Assembly (NCBI GenBank): GCA_023431345.1
Contig: JAEYWK010000070.1
Coordinates: 1-64,000 of the forward strand
Length of the DNA: 64,000 bases
Direction of reading: 5' to 3'
From: Pseudomonadota bacterium
GTDB lineage: Bacteria > Myxococcota_A > Polyangia > Polyangiales > Polyangiaceae
A program made the position numbers and the translations under genes. Below are positions 7,715-16,856 of the stretch, piece after piece. The notes beneath the pieces were generated by a model. That model made no database searches, was not told the origin of the DNA, and was given only the letters and a program-made list of their open reading frames with translations. The stretch's first letter is position 1. Each line of letters begins with the position of its first letter.

Positions 7715-8967
7715 ACCGACCGGGCGCGCGGGCGCCGTGGTCGACGGGGGCGCTCGCGCTGGCGCTCGCGCTGTGGCCTCGCGCCGCAGAGGCTGATCTC
7801 GGCGCCGATCTCGCGCGCCTCGAGCGCGCCTCCGGCTCACAGAACCGTCAGGAAGGGCTGCCGGCTCGGCTTCTGGAGCGCGGCGAATCAGGGCTCTGGG
7901 TGCTGCCGCCGTGGGCGCTCGACGGCGCGACCGGTGATTGCACGACGGTGACCTGGCTGGCCCCGGCGCCGACGCAGTTTCTGGTGCACCTGCACCCGTG
8001 GCCGGGGCTACCCGCCGCCTACGCGAGCAGCGCGGGGGCGCTGCAGCTCACGCGCTGTGGGCGAGAGCGAGCCACGCTGCTGCGGCTGCTCGTCGAGATG
8101 CGCTCACCTCGAGCCGTGGTCCACACTCGCATCGCGGTAGGGACCGAGCCGCCGCCGTCGCTCGCCGCCACGCTGCCGGAGCGTGACGCCGGCAACGCGG
8201 CGCCCGCGGGTGACCCCGGCCCGCCCCCGGCGCGGCCTTCGCTCGCAGCGCGCCTCACGGGCTTCGAAGCTCGCGAGAAGCTCGCAGGTGCGCGCGGCGT
8301 CCGCTCGCAGCAGCTCCCCCGCATCGATTTCGCGCGCGTGTCGCTGAGGCCAGGCTGTCATCGCCTGCTCGCGACGGGTCCGAACGAGAGCCGCTCGTTC
8401 CGCTTGCTGCTGACCGAGCGCGTCGACGAGCAGCCCGAGGCGCTCACCTCGCCCGATGTACCCGACATCGAGCACGAGCTGTGCACGACGCGTGAGCGTC
8501 AGCTCTTCGTGCGCGTCGCCGCTCCCGCCGACGAGCTCGATCGCCTGATGCTCATCGCGGAGCACCCGCTGCCCGAAGACCTGCCAGGACGCTTCGGCCA
8601 AGAGCTCGCGGAGAAGCTGGTGGTCGCGCTGGGGGGAGCGCGCGCGCCGCGCCGGCTCGGCCTCGTCGTGCAAGCCACGCTCGGCGCGCAGGGGCGAACG
8701 CCTTTGCCGCGCAGCCTCTTGCCGCACACCTGCTACGTCGCGGCGGCGGTGGTCGCGCACGGACGAGCCGAGCAGCTATCCCTCGGCGCTCGAGCCGCCG
8801 GCTTCGCCCACGAAGCCACCAGCTCGGGCTCCGAGCCAGGGCCGCGGCTGGCGTTTTGTACCGGCGTCGAGCCCCGCGTCGATTTGGACGTCGAGGCCCG
8901 CGGGCTGGGTCTAGCGTGGCTCTTCGTGCTCTTCCAAACCAGCCCCGCGAGACCGAGCGCGCCATGA
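7711..8967 (+). CDS. Exported protein with three paired-cysteine modules (possible CTG start)
   Basis: No ATG, GTG or TTG in this frame gives a sensible start before GTG 7900, yet the frame stays open back to the mec stop. A CTG at 7711, overlapping that stop as CTGA, would give MNRPGARAPWSTGALALALALW...AAEA, a textbook signal peptide. I therefore propose CTG initiation (418 residues); the conservative start is 7900 (355 residues). Numbered from 7711, cysteines pair at 77/116, 216/258 and 341/383, each 39-42 residues apart, inside similar beta-rich modules. The downstream protein has the same pattern. The family was not recognised. Likely periplasmic. The stop overlaps the next ATG (ATGA). 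Confidence 0.6.
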   Translation: MNRPGARAPWSTGALALALALWPRAAEADLGADLARLERASGSQNRQEGLPARLLERGESGLWVLPPWALDGATGDCTTVTWLAPAPTQFLVHLHPWPGLPAAYASSAGALQLTRCGRERATLLRLLVEMRSPRAVVHTRIAVGTEPPPSLAATLPERDAGNAAPAGDPGPPPARPSLAARLTGFEAREKLAGARGVRSQQLPRIDFARVSLRPGCHRLLATGPNESRSFRLLLTERVDEQPEALTSPDVPDIEHELCTTRERQLFVRVAAPADELDRLMLIAEHPLPEDLPGRFGQELAEKLVVALGGARAPRRLGLVVQATLGAQGRTPLPRSLLPHTCYVAAAVVAHGRAEQLSLGARAAGFAHEATSSGSEPGPRLAFCTGVEPRVDLDVEARGLGLAWLFVLFQTSPARPSAP

Positions 8968-10637
8968 AGCGGTGGCTCACGCTCCTCGCGCTCGGCGCTT
9001 TCACGGGGCTCGCGTGTCAGCGCCCCGCGCCGCTCGCGATAGCGCCGCACACGGTGCCGCCGAACAACCTCCGCGTCGCCGAGAAGCCGCTCGACCCTCG
9101 CCGAATCAAGGGCAATGAAGGCTTCGGCAACAGCCTCGTGGTGGCGGCAGAGGCCGGGGTCGCGGGGGACCGGATCTCGACGCTGCTCGAGGCGGCCAAA
9201 GAGTCGTGCTTGATCGTGATCGCGCGCGGCAGCGAGACGATCGAAGATCTCGACTTGCTGGCCTACGGCGAAGACGGGGCGCCGCTCGGCAGCGATGAGG
9301 CGCCCGATCGCGCCCCGTCGCTGCTGATCTGTCCGCCCCACCCCGGCCGCATCTTCGTGGCGGCGCGCATCGCGCAAGGCCACGGCATCGTCGCCCTCGG
9401 CGCGGAGCAAGTGACGCCGAAAGACGCGGCGAAAGCTGCCGAACGCTACCGCGTGAAGCCGCGCGACGCGCGCGATCCAGCCCGGCTCAATGCCTGGCCG
9501 GGCCTGGACGAGCTCGTGCTACGCGAGCGCGCCCGCGTCGGCGGCAAGTTCCAAGACTTGCGGCGCGTCGCGCTGGCGCTCGACGCCACGCTGCCGACGT
9601 CGCTGCCGGCGACGCTGGACGCGGGCCGCTGCGTGCACGCTCTCTTCATTCCCTCCGACGACGTGTCGCACCTCGACGTCGCGGCACTGGACGATCAGGG
9701 CCGCATCTTGGGCCGCGCCGTCGGCAGCGGCAGGCAGCGCGCCCTGGTCGTGTGCTCGCCGATCCAGACCGAGATCACCTTCGAGGTGCGGCCGCACGCG
9801 GGCCGCGGCTTGGCCGTCGCCGCCTTGTCCCGCTCGCTGCCGGGTACCGAGGTCGAGATCGAGGGTGAGGTCGTCCGCCGAGACGTCTACCCCAGCACGG
9901 ACGCAAAGGCGGCGCTGAAGCTCGCCCAGGCTCGCTTGCAGAAGTCGGGTTACCCTGCCGTGACGCCTCGCGCCGAGCTCGCGCTGGGCCTCGGTCAGCG
10001 CCGCAGCGCGCGGCTCGAGCTGGCGAGCGGCTGCTCGCGCATCGACGTCATCGGGGCCTCACCCCTGCGCGGCTTGAGCGCGCGACTGTGGAGCGACGCG
10101 GGAGCGCTGCTGGGCGAAGCGGCGGGCGGCGGCGAGGCCACCTTGTTCGCGTGCGCTAGCGGCAAAGTGCGGCTCGACGCCGCGGCCGAGCTCGGCCCCG
10201 GTCCCGCTAGCGTGCTCGTGTCGCGCGAGCCCGACGCACCGCCAGAGCTCGGCCGAGCCCCGCTCGCTGCGAGCCGGCTCGTGTCGCGGATGTTTGCGCG
10301 CGGCGTGCTGAAGCGCGCCGACGCGATCGGCAAAGTGACAGAGCTCTCGCTCAGCGCCGAGCAGCTCACGACGCTCCCGTTCTCGGTGCCGCTCGAGCGC
10401 TGCTTGGACGTCAACGTCGCGATCGAAGGTCCAGCCGCTGGCGTCGAGCTGCGCGCGATCGACCAAAGCACTCAGCTCGAGCTCGACGCGGCCGTCGGCG
10501 CCCAGGCCGCTAGCACGCGCCTGTGTGCCCATGGCCGGGGCGCGCTCGGCTCGCTCGACGTGCGCGTCGAGCTGCGAACGACGCAGGCCGCCGCCCGTGC
10601 GTTGCTCGCCACGCGCCTGCTCGCGCCCGCCGAGTGA
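8964..10637 (+). CDS. Lipoprotein with four paired-cysteine modules
   Basis: 557 residues from the ATG at 8964, which overlaps the previous stop (ATGA). This start gives MKRWLTLLALGAFTGLACQ, a lipoprotein signal with the lipidated Cys at residue 18; the upstream in-frame start (8856) would hide it. Apart from Cys18 the only cysteines are four pairs at 82/123, 223/264, 357/397 and 480/521, each 40-41 residues apart. The modules follow G/E-x-C-(hydrophobic), about 25 residues of beta-rich sequence, then a hydrophobic strand ending in Cys. The regular spacing suggests one disulfide per repeated domain. Function unknown; related to the preceding gene product by the same module. Confidence 0.75.
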   Translation: MKRWLTLLALGAFTGLACQRPAPLAIAPHTVPPNNLRVAEKPLDPRRIKGNEGFGNSLVVAAEAGVAGDRISTLLEAAKESCLIVIARGSETIEDLDLLAYGEDGAPLGSDEAPDRAPSLLICPPHPGRIFVAARIAQGHGIVALGAEQVTPKDAAKAAERYRVKPRDARDPARLNAWPGLDELVLRERARVGGKFQDLRRVALALDATLPTSLPATLDAGRCVHALFIPSDDVSHLDVAALDDQGRILGRAVGSGRQRALVVCSPIQTEITFEVRPHAGRGLAVAALSRSLPGTEVEIEGEVVRRDVYPSTDAKAALKLAQARLQKSGYPAVTPRAELALGLGQRRSARLELASGCSRIDVIGASPLRGLSARLWSDAGALLGEAAGGGEATLFACASGKVRLDAAAELGPGPASVLVSREPDAPPELGRAPLAASRLVSRMFARGVLKRADAIGKVTELSLSAEQLTTLPFSVPLERCLDVNVAIEGPAAGVELRAIDQSTQLELDAAVGAQAASTRLCAHGRGALGSLDVRVELRTTQAAARALLATRLLAPAE

Positions 10638-10773
10638 CGAGCTGCCTCGAAAAGCCCGTGCAGCGTCGCTTCAATGAACTAGCGGCCGGCCAAGGGCCTT
10701 GCGCGAGCTTCTTGACGCAGGCCCGTCGCGGTCGCACGACCGCGGTTCGGCTCCACCCCCGAGTCGCCCCGAG

Positions 10774-11055
10774 ATGCAGACGCCAGGTTCGCCCCCCGCC
10801 GCGCAGGCGACACCTTCTCAGGAGCTCCATCGAGAAGCCACGCTCTGGCTCGTGCTGTCTCTGACGAGCGCGCTATTCTGCGCGAGCCTTTGTCTCGGCG
10901 TCGGCGGCGCCGTGTTCTGCTACCTGGCCATGCAGGCGGTAGACCACGGCCTGCTGGCCGACGCGGAGGCAAAGCTCAAGTGGGGCAAGATCCTGACCAT
11001 CGTGGGCAGCGTGCTCGGCATCATCACCACCACTCTTTCGCTGATTTTTCGGTGA
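10774..11055 (+). CDS. Small two-helix membrane protein (CD225/dispanin-like layout)
   Basis: 93 residues from ATG 10774 (MQTPGSPPAAQ). A Pro/Ala-rich N-terminus is followed by two hydrophobic segments (about residues 26-52 and 70-92) separated by a polar stretch with AEAKLKWGK. This arrangement resembles CD225/dispanin or DUF4190-type membrane proteins, which often keep small soluble-looking loops between two helices. No function can be assigned. It ends 7 bases before the helicase gene, so the two may be cotranscribed. Confidence 0.6.
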   Translation: MQTPGSPPAAQATPSQELHREATLWLVLSLTSALFCASLCLGVGGAVFCYLAMQAVDHGLLADAEAKLKWGKILTIVGSVLGIITTTLSLIFR

Positions 11056-11062
11056 ATCGACC

Positions 11063-13114
11063 GTGAACCTCGACGAGCTCAACAAGCCTCAACGCGACGC
11101 GGTGACGACGCTATCCGGCCCGTTGCTGGTGCTGGCCGGCGCCGGCACGGGCAAGACGCGCGTCATCACCTTCCGCATCGCGCGCCTGATCCAGACTGGC
11201 ATCTTGCCGCACCGCATCTTGGCGGTCACCTTCACCAACAAGGCCGCGCGCGAAATGCGCGAGCGCGCCCAGAAGCTGCTCGGGCGGCGCAAGCGCGGCG
11301 AAAAGCCGCCCGAAATCTCGACCTTCCACTCGCTTTGCGTGCGCCTCTTGCGCCGTCACGCGCGCCTGCTCGGCTACCCGGAAGAGTTCACGATCTACGA
11401 CCGCTCGGATCAAGAAATGCTGGCGCGTAACGCCCTGCGCGACGTGCGCGTTGGCCACGAAACGCTGAAACCAGGGGACTTGCTGGGTTACATCGGCAAT
11501 TGGAAGACGCAAGGAGTACGGCCTGACGGCGCCTTCGACACCGCCGCCAAAGACAAGGCGCAGCTCGCGGCGATGGCCTACGGCAAGTACCAAGCCGCGC
11601 TCAAAGCCGCCGGCGCCATGGACTTCGACGACCTCTTGATGTGCACCGAGGAGCTCTTCAACAAGCACCCGGACGCGCGCTTCGCGGAGGCCTCGCGCTT
11701 CGATCACCTGCTCATCGACGAGTACCAGGACACGAACGGCCTGCAGTACCGGATCGTGAAGGCCCTGGCGGATCGACACCGCAACCTGTGCGTGGTCGGT
11801 GACGACGACCAGTCGATCTACGGCTGGCGTGGCGCCGAGGTGACGCACATCTTGAGCTTCCAGAACGACTGGCCCGAAGCCAAGGTCGTTCGGCTCGAAG
11901 ACAACTACCGCTCCAAGGCGCCCATCCTCGAGGCGGCCAACACGCTGATCGCGCACAACAGCACCCGTCACAAAAAGGTGCTGAGGCCCTACCGTGACGG
12001 CGGGATCCCCCCCAAAATCGTGCGCTTCGACAACGAGACGGCGGAGGCAGAGGAGGTCGTGCGCGACATCCGCGCGCGGCTCGACGTGACCGACGGCCCG
12101 CGCACGGCCCCCAGCGACATCGCGATCTTGTTCCGCACCAACGAGCAGCCGCGCGCCTTCGAGCTCGAGCTGCGCCGCCACAAAATCCCGTACGTGCTCG
12201 TCGGGGGCATGTCGTTCTACGACCGCAAGGAAGTACGCGACGTGATGTCCTACCTGCGTGTCATCGCCAACCCGAACGACGAGGTCTCGCTGCTGCGCAT
12301 CATCAACGTGCCGTCGCGAGGCATCGGCGCCGGCACGATCGAGGCGCTGCTCGAGCGCGCTGTCTCTGCCGGTAAGCCGCTGTGGCAGGTGCTACCCGAA
12401 GCGCTACAAGACGTACCGACGCTGACCGCACAGCGCATCTTCGACTTCATCAAGCTGATCGATCACTACCGGGGCAAGCTGACGGAGCAGCCGCTCGCGG
12501 AGATGATGAAGGAGCTGCTGGACAAGGTCGATTACAAGTCGGAGCTGACCCGCGCCTACAAGAACCCCGCCGACGTCGAGGCGCGCTGGAACACGATCGA
12601 GGAGCTGATCAACTCCGCCGCGCTCTACACCGAGCGCGCCGAGAACCCGTCCCTGCTCGGCTTCCTCGAAGAAGCCACCCTCGCCGACCGCGACGACAAG
12701 GACGACGATGACAAGAAGGAGCGCCACGCCCTGACGCTGATGACGCTCCACAGCGCCAAGGGCCTCGAGTTCCCGCACGTCTACCTGATCGGCATGGAAG
12801 AAGGGTTGCTCCCGCACGGGCGCTCGATCATCGACGGCAAGAGCATCGAGGAAGAGCGGCGCCTGTGCTACGTCGGCGTGACGCGCGCGCAGGACACGCT
12901 CGTGCTCTCGTTTTGCCGCGAGCGCATGAAGTGGGGCAAACCGCGCCCGTCAATCCCCAGCCGCTTCTTGATGGAGATGCGCGGCGAGACCGAGCGCGCC
13001 AAGCGCGCCGCCGAAGCCGCCTTCGCGATGTTCACCGAGGCCGCCAAGATGGCCAAGCTCGCCGAAGAGGCCAAAGAAGCCAAAGCGAAAGCCCCCAAGC
13101 GCCGCCGCGCCTGA
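11063..13114 (+). CDS. pcrA: PcrA/UvrD/Rep-type superfamily 1 DNA helicase
   Basis: 683 residues, GTG start. Complete SF1A helicase motif set: Q-motif LNKPQRDAV, Walker A GAGTGKT, Walker B/motif II DEYQDT, motif III GDDDQSIYGWRGA, motif V TLHSAKGLEFPHV and motif VI CYVGVTRA. These 3'-5' translocases act in nucleotide excision repair, replication-fork restart and removal of recombinase filaments. The C-terminus ends in a Lys/Ala-rich basic tail in place of the usual Tudor-like RNA-polymerase-binding domain of PcrA. PcrA, UvrD and Rep cannot be told apart firmly from motifs alone. Confidence 0.92.
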   Translation: MNLDELNKPQRDAVTTLSGPLLVLAGAGTGKTRVITFRIARLIQTGILPHRILAVTFTNKAAREMRERAQKLLGRRKRGEKPPEISTFHSLCVRLLRRHARLLGYPEEFTIYDRSDQEMLARNALRDVRVGHETLKPGDLLGYIGNWKTQGVRPDGAFDTAAKDKAQLAAMAYGKYQAALKAAGAMDFDDLLMCTEELFNKHPDARFAEASRFDHLLIDEYQDTNGLQYRIVKALADRHRNLCVVGDDDQSIYGWRGAEVTHILSFQNDWPEAKVVRLEDNYRSKAPILEAANTLIAHNSTRHKKVLRPYRDGGIPPKIVRFDNETAEAEEVVRDIRARLDVTDGPRTAPSDIAILFRTNEQPRAFELELRRHKIPYVLVGGMSFYDRKEVRDVMSYLRVIANPNDEVSLLRIINVPSRGIGAGTIEALLERAVSAGKPLWQVLPEALQDVPTLTAQRIFDFIKLIDHYRGKLTEQPLAEMMKELLDKVDYKSELTRAYKNPADVEARWNTIEELINSAALYTERAENPSLLGFLEEATLADRDDKDDDDKKERHALTLMTLHSAKGLEFPHVYLIGMEEGLLPHGRSIIDGKSIEEERRLCYVGVTRAQDTLVLSFCRERMKWGKPRPSIPSRFLMEMRGETERAKRAAEAAFAMFTEAAKMAKLAEEAKEAKAKAPKRRRA

Positions 13115-13148
13115 CACCGCCGGGCCCGCCGCCTGCTACAGTGCGGGC

Positions 13149-13811
13149 ATGGCAACGGCGCTCGTGACTGGTGCGAATCGCGGGATCGGTTTTTCGCTGG
13201 TGAAGCTGCTCAAGGCGCGGGGCGACACCGTCATCGCCACGTGCCGGCGCGAGACGCCCGAGCTTACCCGGCTCGGCGTCGAGGTCGAATCCGGCGTCGA
13301 CGTCACCAGCGACAAGTCGCTCAACCTGCTGGCCGAGAAGCTGCAAGGGCGCTCGCTCGACCTCTTGATCAACAACGCGGGAGTTCTCGCCGAAGAAGGC
13401 CTCGAGCGGCTCGACTTCGCGTCGATCCAGCGGCAGATGGAAGCCAACGCGTTCGGCCCGCTGCGCGTGACGCACAAGCTCTTGCCGCTCCTCACCTCGG
13501 GCTCGAAGGTCGCGCTGCTCACGAGTCGCATGGGTTCGATCGCCGACAACAGCTCCGGCGGTTACTACGGCTACCGCATGTCGAAGGCGGCCTTGAACGC
13601 CGCCGGTAAGTCGCTCGCGCACGATCTCGCAGGTCGCGGCATCTCGGTGGTCCTGCTGCACCCCGGCTACGTGAAGACGGAAATGACGGGTAACCACGGC
13701 AGCGTGCTACCCGACGACGCCGCTCGCGCTCTGCTCGCGCGCATCGACGCCCTCACCCCCCAGACGAGCGGCAGCTTTTGGCACGCCAGCGGCGAAGTGC
13801 TCCCCTGGTAG
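13149..13811 (+). CDS. Short-chain dehydrogenase, CsgA/sniffer-like
   Basis: 220 residues. Classical SDR features: NAD(P)-binding TGANRGIG at residues 7-14, NNAG, and the catalytic YxxxK (YRMSK). It is short for an SDR and resembles the CsgA (C-factor)/sniffer/carbonyl reductase group that is well known from Myxococcus development. Whether this one has a developmental role is unknown: myxobacteria carry many such SDRs. It lies 34 bases after pcrA and is convergent with the next gene. Confidence 0.82.
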   Translation: MATALVTGANRGIGFSLVKLLKARGDTVIATCRRETPELTRLGVEVESGVDVTSDKSLNLLAEKLQGRSLDLLINNAGVLAEEGLERLDFASIQRQMEANAFGPLRVTHKLLPLLTSGSKVALLTSRMGSIADNSSGGYYGYRMSKAALNAAGKSLAHDLAGRGISVVLLHPGYVKTEMTGNHGSVLPDDAARALLARIDALTPQTSGSFWHASGEVLPW

Positions 13812-13873
13812 CCGGTCGCCATCGAGCTCACCAGCGCGTGCTCGGATGCCGTGAGCACGCGCTCAGGGCCGGC

Positions 13874-14947
13874 TCAGCCGAACGGCAGCCGCACCCAGCG
13901 TCCGCGGTCGGCCGGGCCGCGGCAGGCCCAGAGCTCCCGCTCGGCAGGGATCGCGACGAGACAAGCGTTGGTGGTCGTGCCTTGTTCGTCTTCCGTGTAG
14001 CGGTTGATGCTGTCGACGCCGTCGCTGCGATCTCGCATCAACGCCTGCAAGCTCGCCACGTCGTGGCCGCCCGCGCGCAAGTAGCCTTCCGCCTTCGCGA
14101 GGCGCTTTTGGCTGGAGGCCGTGGGCGGCTCACCTTCCGCGTCGCGCATGGCGTCGGCGAGGCAATGATTGGTGCGCGCCAGCGGCTGCCCGTCGGCGCG
14201 GCGCTCGATCACGTTGTCCGGATCGCACTCGAGCTCGAGCGCGCCGTCCGCGTCCGCGAGCCAGTACGTGTGCGCCGCCGCGCGTGGCGCGGCTCGGATC
14301 AGCTCGCGCGCTTCGCCCGTCGAGCGAGCGCGGATCGCGCGGTGGAGCAAGCTCAAGTAACCGACGCCGAGCCGCGAACGGCGCGTCTTGATGTTCGTCG
14401 TCCCCACCGCCACGCCTTCGGCGTTCATACCGGTGAGCGACAGTGCTCCCGCCACCGTGACGGACCACGTCTCCGGGCCAACGTCGGGCCGTCGATGCAC
14501 CGCCACCACGAAGTCCAAATCGGTCGGGTTCAAATCCCACGTCTGCCCCACGACCACCTGCGCCGACTTCGAGAGCGACGCAGGCACCAGCAGTGACGTG
14601 CAGCCTTCGTCCGCCGGCGGCGACGGTAACAGCAGCACGTCACGCACGTCGGTCATGTTGGTCGAGCCGTAGAGCGCCTCCGCGCTCACGCCTGCCGCCT
14701 CCGCGATACCCGCGTTCTCGGCGGCGCCAGCGGCGTCCCACTTTTCGTAAACGCGCAGGCACTCGGCCCCAGCGGCCAGGAATTGCTCGACGCTCGGTCC
14801 GCCGCGCTCGCGCGAGTACTGAGCGAAGGCGCTCAAGCGCTGATCGATGAACGCTCGAATGCGCTCGCGGAGCGCCTCGCCTTGCCCATTGCCCAGCGCG
14901 CGGGCGCTGCCGCGGCATTGCACGATCGGGAGCTCGAGGAGTGACAT
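13874..14947 (-). CDS. C45-family (acyl-CoA:6-APA acyltransferase-like) N-terminal nucleophile hydrolase
   Basis: 357 residues from ATG 14947, 10 bases after the CcmH-like gene; an upstream start at 15004 would overlap that gene by 47 bases. The layout fits the C45/AAT family. An internal EGCTSLL supplies the Cys that becomes the N-terminal nucleophile after self-cleavage. It is followed by GQTWD, TGMNAEGVAVG and a C-terminal EDEQGTTTNACLV segment. Such enzymes process amide bonds in penicillin precursors or act as acylases. The substrate here is not predictable. If active, it should be cut just before the Cys into two chains. Confidence 0.75.
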   Translation of the reverse strand: MSLLELPIVQCRGSARALGNGQGEALRERIRAFIDQRLSAFAQYSRERGGPSVEQFLAAGAECLRVYEKWDAAGAAENAGIAEAAGVSAEALYGSTNMTDVRDVLLLPSPPADEGCTSLLVPASLSKSAQVVVGQTWDLNPTDLDFVVAVHRRPDVGPETWSVTVAGALSLTGMNAEGVAVGTTNIKTRRSRLGVGYLSLLHRAIRARSTGEARELIRAAPRAAAHTYWLADADGALELECDPDNVIERRADGQPLARTNHCLADAMRDAEGEPPTASSQKRLAKAEGYLRAGGHDVASLQALMRDRSDGVDSINRYTEDEQGTTTNACLVAIPAERELWACRGPADRGRWVRLPFG

Positions 14948-14957
14948 GCCCCGGGCT

Positions 14958-15500
14958 TTACGCCTGATCGCCGATTTCCGAAAGCTCCCGATCGAGCCGT
15001 TCATCGAGCGCGTCGCGTTTGGGCGCGACGACGGCAGCGCTGTCGCCCTGGCCCTTCGCGGGCTCCGCGACCGCCCCTCGGCGCGTCCAGCGCTTCAACA
15101 TGAAGTACGCGCCGACGCCGGCCGCGCCAAAGCCGATCGCGAGCACCGTCGCCAAGCTACCGAGCGGGCTCGTGTCCGGCACGGCCAGGATCTTCGAGCC
15201 ATAACGCTTCACGAACGACGCTTCGATGGCCTCGGGGGACTCGCCCGCCTTGAGCCGGCGCCGGATCTCTCGCCGCAGCTGGTACGACGGCTCCGAGCCA
15301 TGGATGTCGATGGTTTGGTTCCAGCAGCAGGGCGCGATGATGCGCCCCTCGAGGCGGCTGGCGCCCTCGACGTACTCTTGCAAGTCCTCGCCCGCCTGGC
15401 TGGCCGGAACATGCTCGGGGTGCTCGGCGTCGGCCGCGGCCAGGCCTGGTAGCGCCAGGGCCGCACCGGCCAGCAGCAACGTGGTTCGCCGTGAAGGCAT
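14958..15500 (-). CDS. ccmH: CcmH/CycL-like cytochrome c maturation protein
   Basis: 180 residues: signal peptide (to about residue 23), a soluble domain, one transmembrane helix (SPLGSLATVLAIGFGAAGVGAYF, about 110-132) and a charged C-terminal tail. This matches CcmH, the thioredoxin-like factor that handles apocytochrome c thiols outside the cytoplasmic membrane. Odd: the usual LRCxxC is replaced by APCCWNQ (Cys58-Cys59 adjacent). The rest of the CcmH pattern (RREIRRRLKAGESPEAIEASFVKRYG) is good. The gene is isolated from other ccm genes here and sits between the ferredoxin reductase and C45 genes, with 9-10 base gaps. Confidence 0.75.
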   Translation of the reverse strand: MPSRRTTLLLAGAALALPGLAAADAEHPEHVPASQAGEDLQEYVEGASRLEGRIIAPCCWNQTIDIHGSEPSYQLRREIRRRLKAGESPEAIEASFVKRYGSKILAVPDTSPLGSLATVLAIGFGAAGVGAYFMLKRWTRRGAVAEPAKGQGDSAAVVAPKRDALDERLDRELSEIGDQA

Positions 15501-15509
15501 GGGGGAAGC

Positions 15510-16856
15510 CTACGCCTTCGGCAGCGCTACCGCCAGCATGTCCGCGACGCGCTCGAGCTTGTCGCGTACCTTGCCGAGCGCGGCACCCCGCTCGCGTTCG
15601 GCGGCGTCGATGCGGCGGTAGCCCTCGAAATCGACGACTTTCAAGCCGCGCGTCGCGCATAGCGCGTCGACATCGAGCGTGAGTCGCCGCGCCAGGAGCG
15701 CCTCGGCGTCACGCAAGAGCAGCTCCACCGTCTCCTTGGAGTCGGCCTTGTTGGTGCCCACCAGCCCCGACGGGCCGCGCTTGATCCAGCCCGAGCAGTA
15801 CAAGCCGGGCTGCGGCTCGCCGTTGAAATTGGTGACGCGTCCGCCCGAGCTCTGCACGACGTTGCGCTTGGTGTCGAACGGCAAGCCAGGCACCGCGTGC
15901 CCGCGATAGCCCACCGAGCGAATCACCACGCCCGTCGGAATCTCCCAGCGCTCGCCGGTCGGCTCGGCGCGCACGTGCGGCCCCGACCCCACCAAGCGGT
16001 TCTCCTCGACGCGGAGCGCGCGCACGCGCCCCTCGCTGCCAAGCAGCTCCAGCGGCGACGTCAAGAACCGCAGGCGCAGACGGCGTGGGGCGTCGCCAGG
16101 TCCCTGCAGCGCGAGGCGCGCCAGGTACGCGAGGTTCTTACGCGCGGGGGCGGACAAGTCCGCTTCGTCGACGAACGACACGTCGCCCTCGACCTCGAGC
16201 CCGACGCCGGGCAGGTCGGCGATCGCCTCGAGCTCGCCCTGGTCGAACGCAGCCTGCGCGGGGCCGCGACGACCGAGCAGCACCACCTCACGCACGGGGC
16301 TCCGTCGCAACAGCTCGAGCGCCCGCTGCGAGATGTCGGTCTTGGCGAGCTCGTCGCGGTCCATGAGCAGCAGCCGCGCCACGTCGAGCGCCACGTTGCC
16401 CATTCCCACCACCACCACGCGCTCGGAGTCGAGCACGAACCGCAGGTCGATGAAGTCTGGGTGGCCGTTGTAGAAGCCGACGAACGCCGTCGCGGCGTAG
16501 CTGCCCTCGAGGTTTTCGCCCGGGATGTCCAGGCGCCGGTCGAGGGCTGCGCCCGTCGCCACCACCACGGCGTGGTAGCCGCGGAGCAGCTCGTCGACGC
16601 TCAGGTCACGCCCGACCTCGACGTTGCCGAAGTAGCGAAAACCAGGCAGCGTCGCGGTGCGCTCGAACGCCGCTTGCACGCGCTTGATGCTCTGATGGTC
16701 CGGCGCGACGCCATAACGAACCAGGCCGAAGGGCACCGGCAGCCGCTCGAACACGTCGACGCGCGCGGGCGTCGACGCGCGCAGCAGCGCCTCGGCGGCG
16801 TAAAACCCAGCCGGGCCAGAGCCGACCACGGCAACCTTCAAGCGCTCGTCGGGCAT
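15510..16856 (-). CDS. fprA: FprA-type NADPH-ferredoxin/adrenodoxin reductase
   Basis: 448 residues from ATG 16856 (MPDERLKVAVVGSGPAGFYAAE). FAD-binding GSGPAGFYAAEAL at the N-terminus, then PVPFGLVRYGVAPDH, the NADP-binding GMGNVALDVAR in the middle, and a C-terminal GWIKRGPSGLVGTNK that is diagnostic for the adrenodoxin reductase/FprA family. The enzyme passes electrons from NADPH through FAD to a ferredoxin, often for P450s or Fe-S assembly. No ferredoxin gene is adjacent. It probably leads a three-gene transcript with the CcmH-like and C45 genes. Confidence 0.9.
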   Translation of the reverse strand: MPDERLKVAVVGSGPAGFYAAEALLRASTPARVDVFERLPVPFGLVRYGVAPDHQSIKRVQAAFERTATLPGFRYFGNVEVGRDLSVDELLRGYHAVVVATGAALDRRLDIPGENLEGSYAATAFVGFYNGHPDFIDLRFVLDSERVVVVGMGNVALDVARLLLMDRDELAKTDISQRALELLRRSPVREVVLLGRRGPAQAAFDQGELEAIADLPGVGLEVEGDVSFVDEADLSAPARKNLAYLARLALQGPGDAPRRLRLRFLTSPLELLGSEGRVRALRVEENRLVGSGPHVRAEPTGERWEIPTGVVIRSVGYRGHAVPGLPFDTKRNVVQSSGGRVTNFNGEPQPGLYCSGWIKRGPSGLVGTNKADSKETVELLLRDAEALLARRLTLDVDALCATRGLKVVDFEGYRRIDAAERERGAALGKVRDKLERVADMLAVALPKA

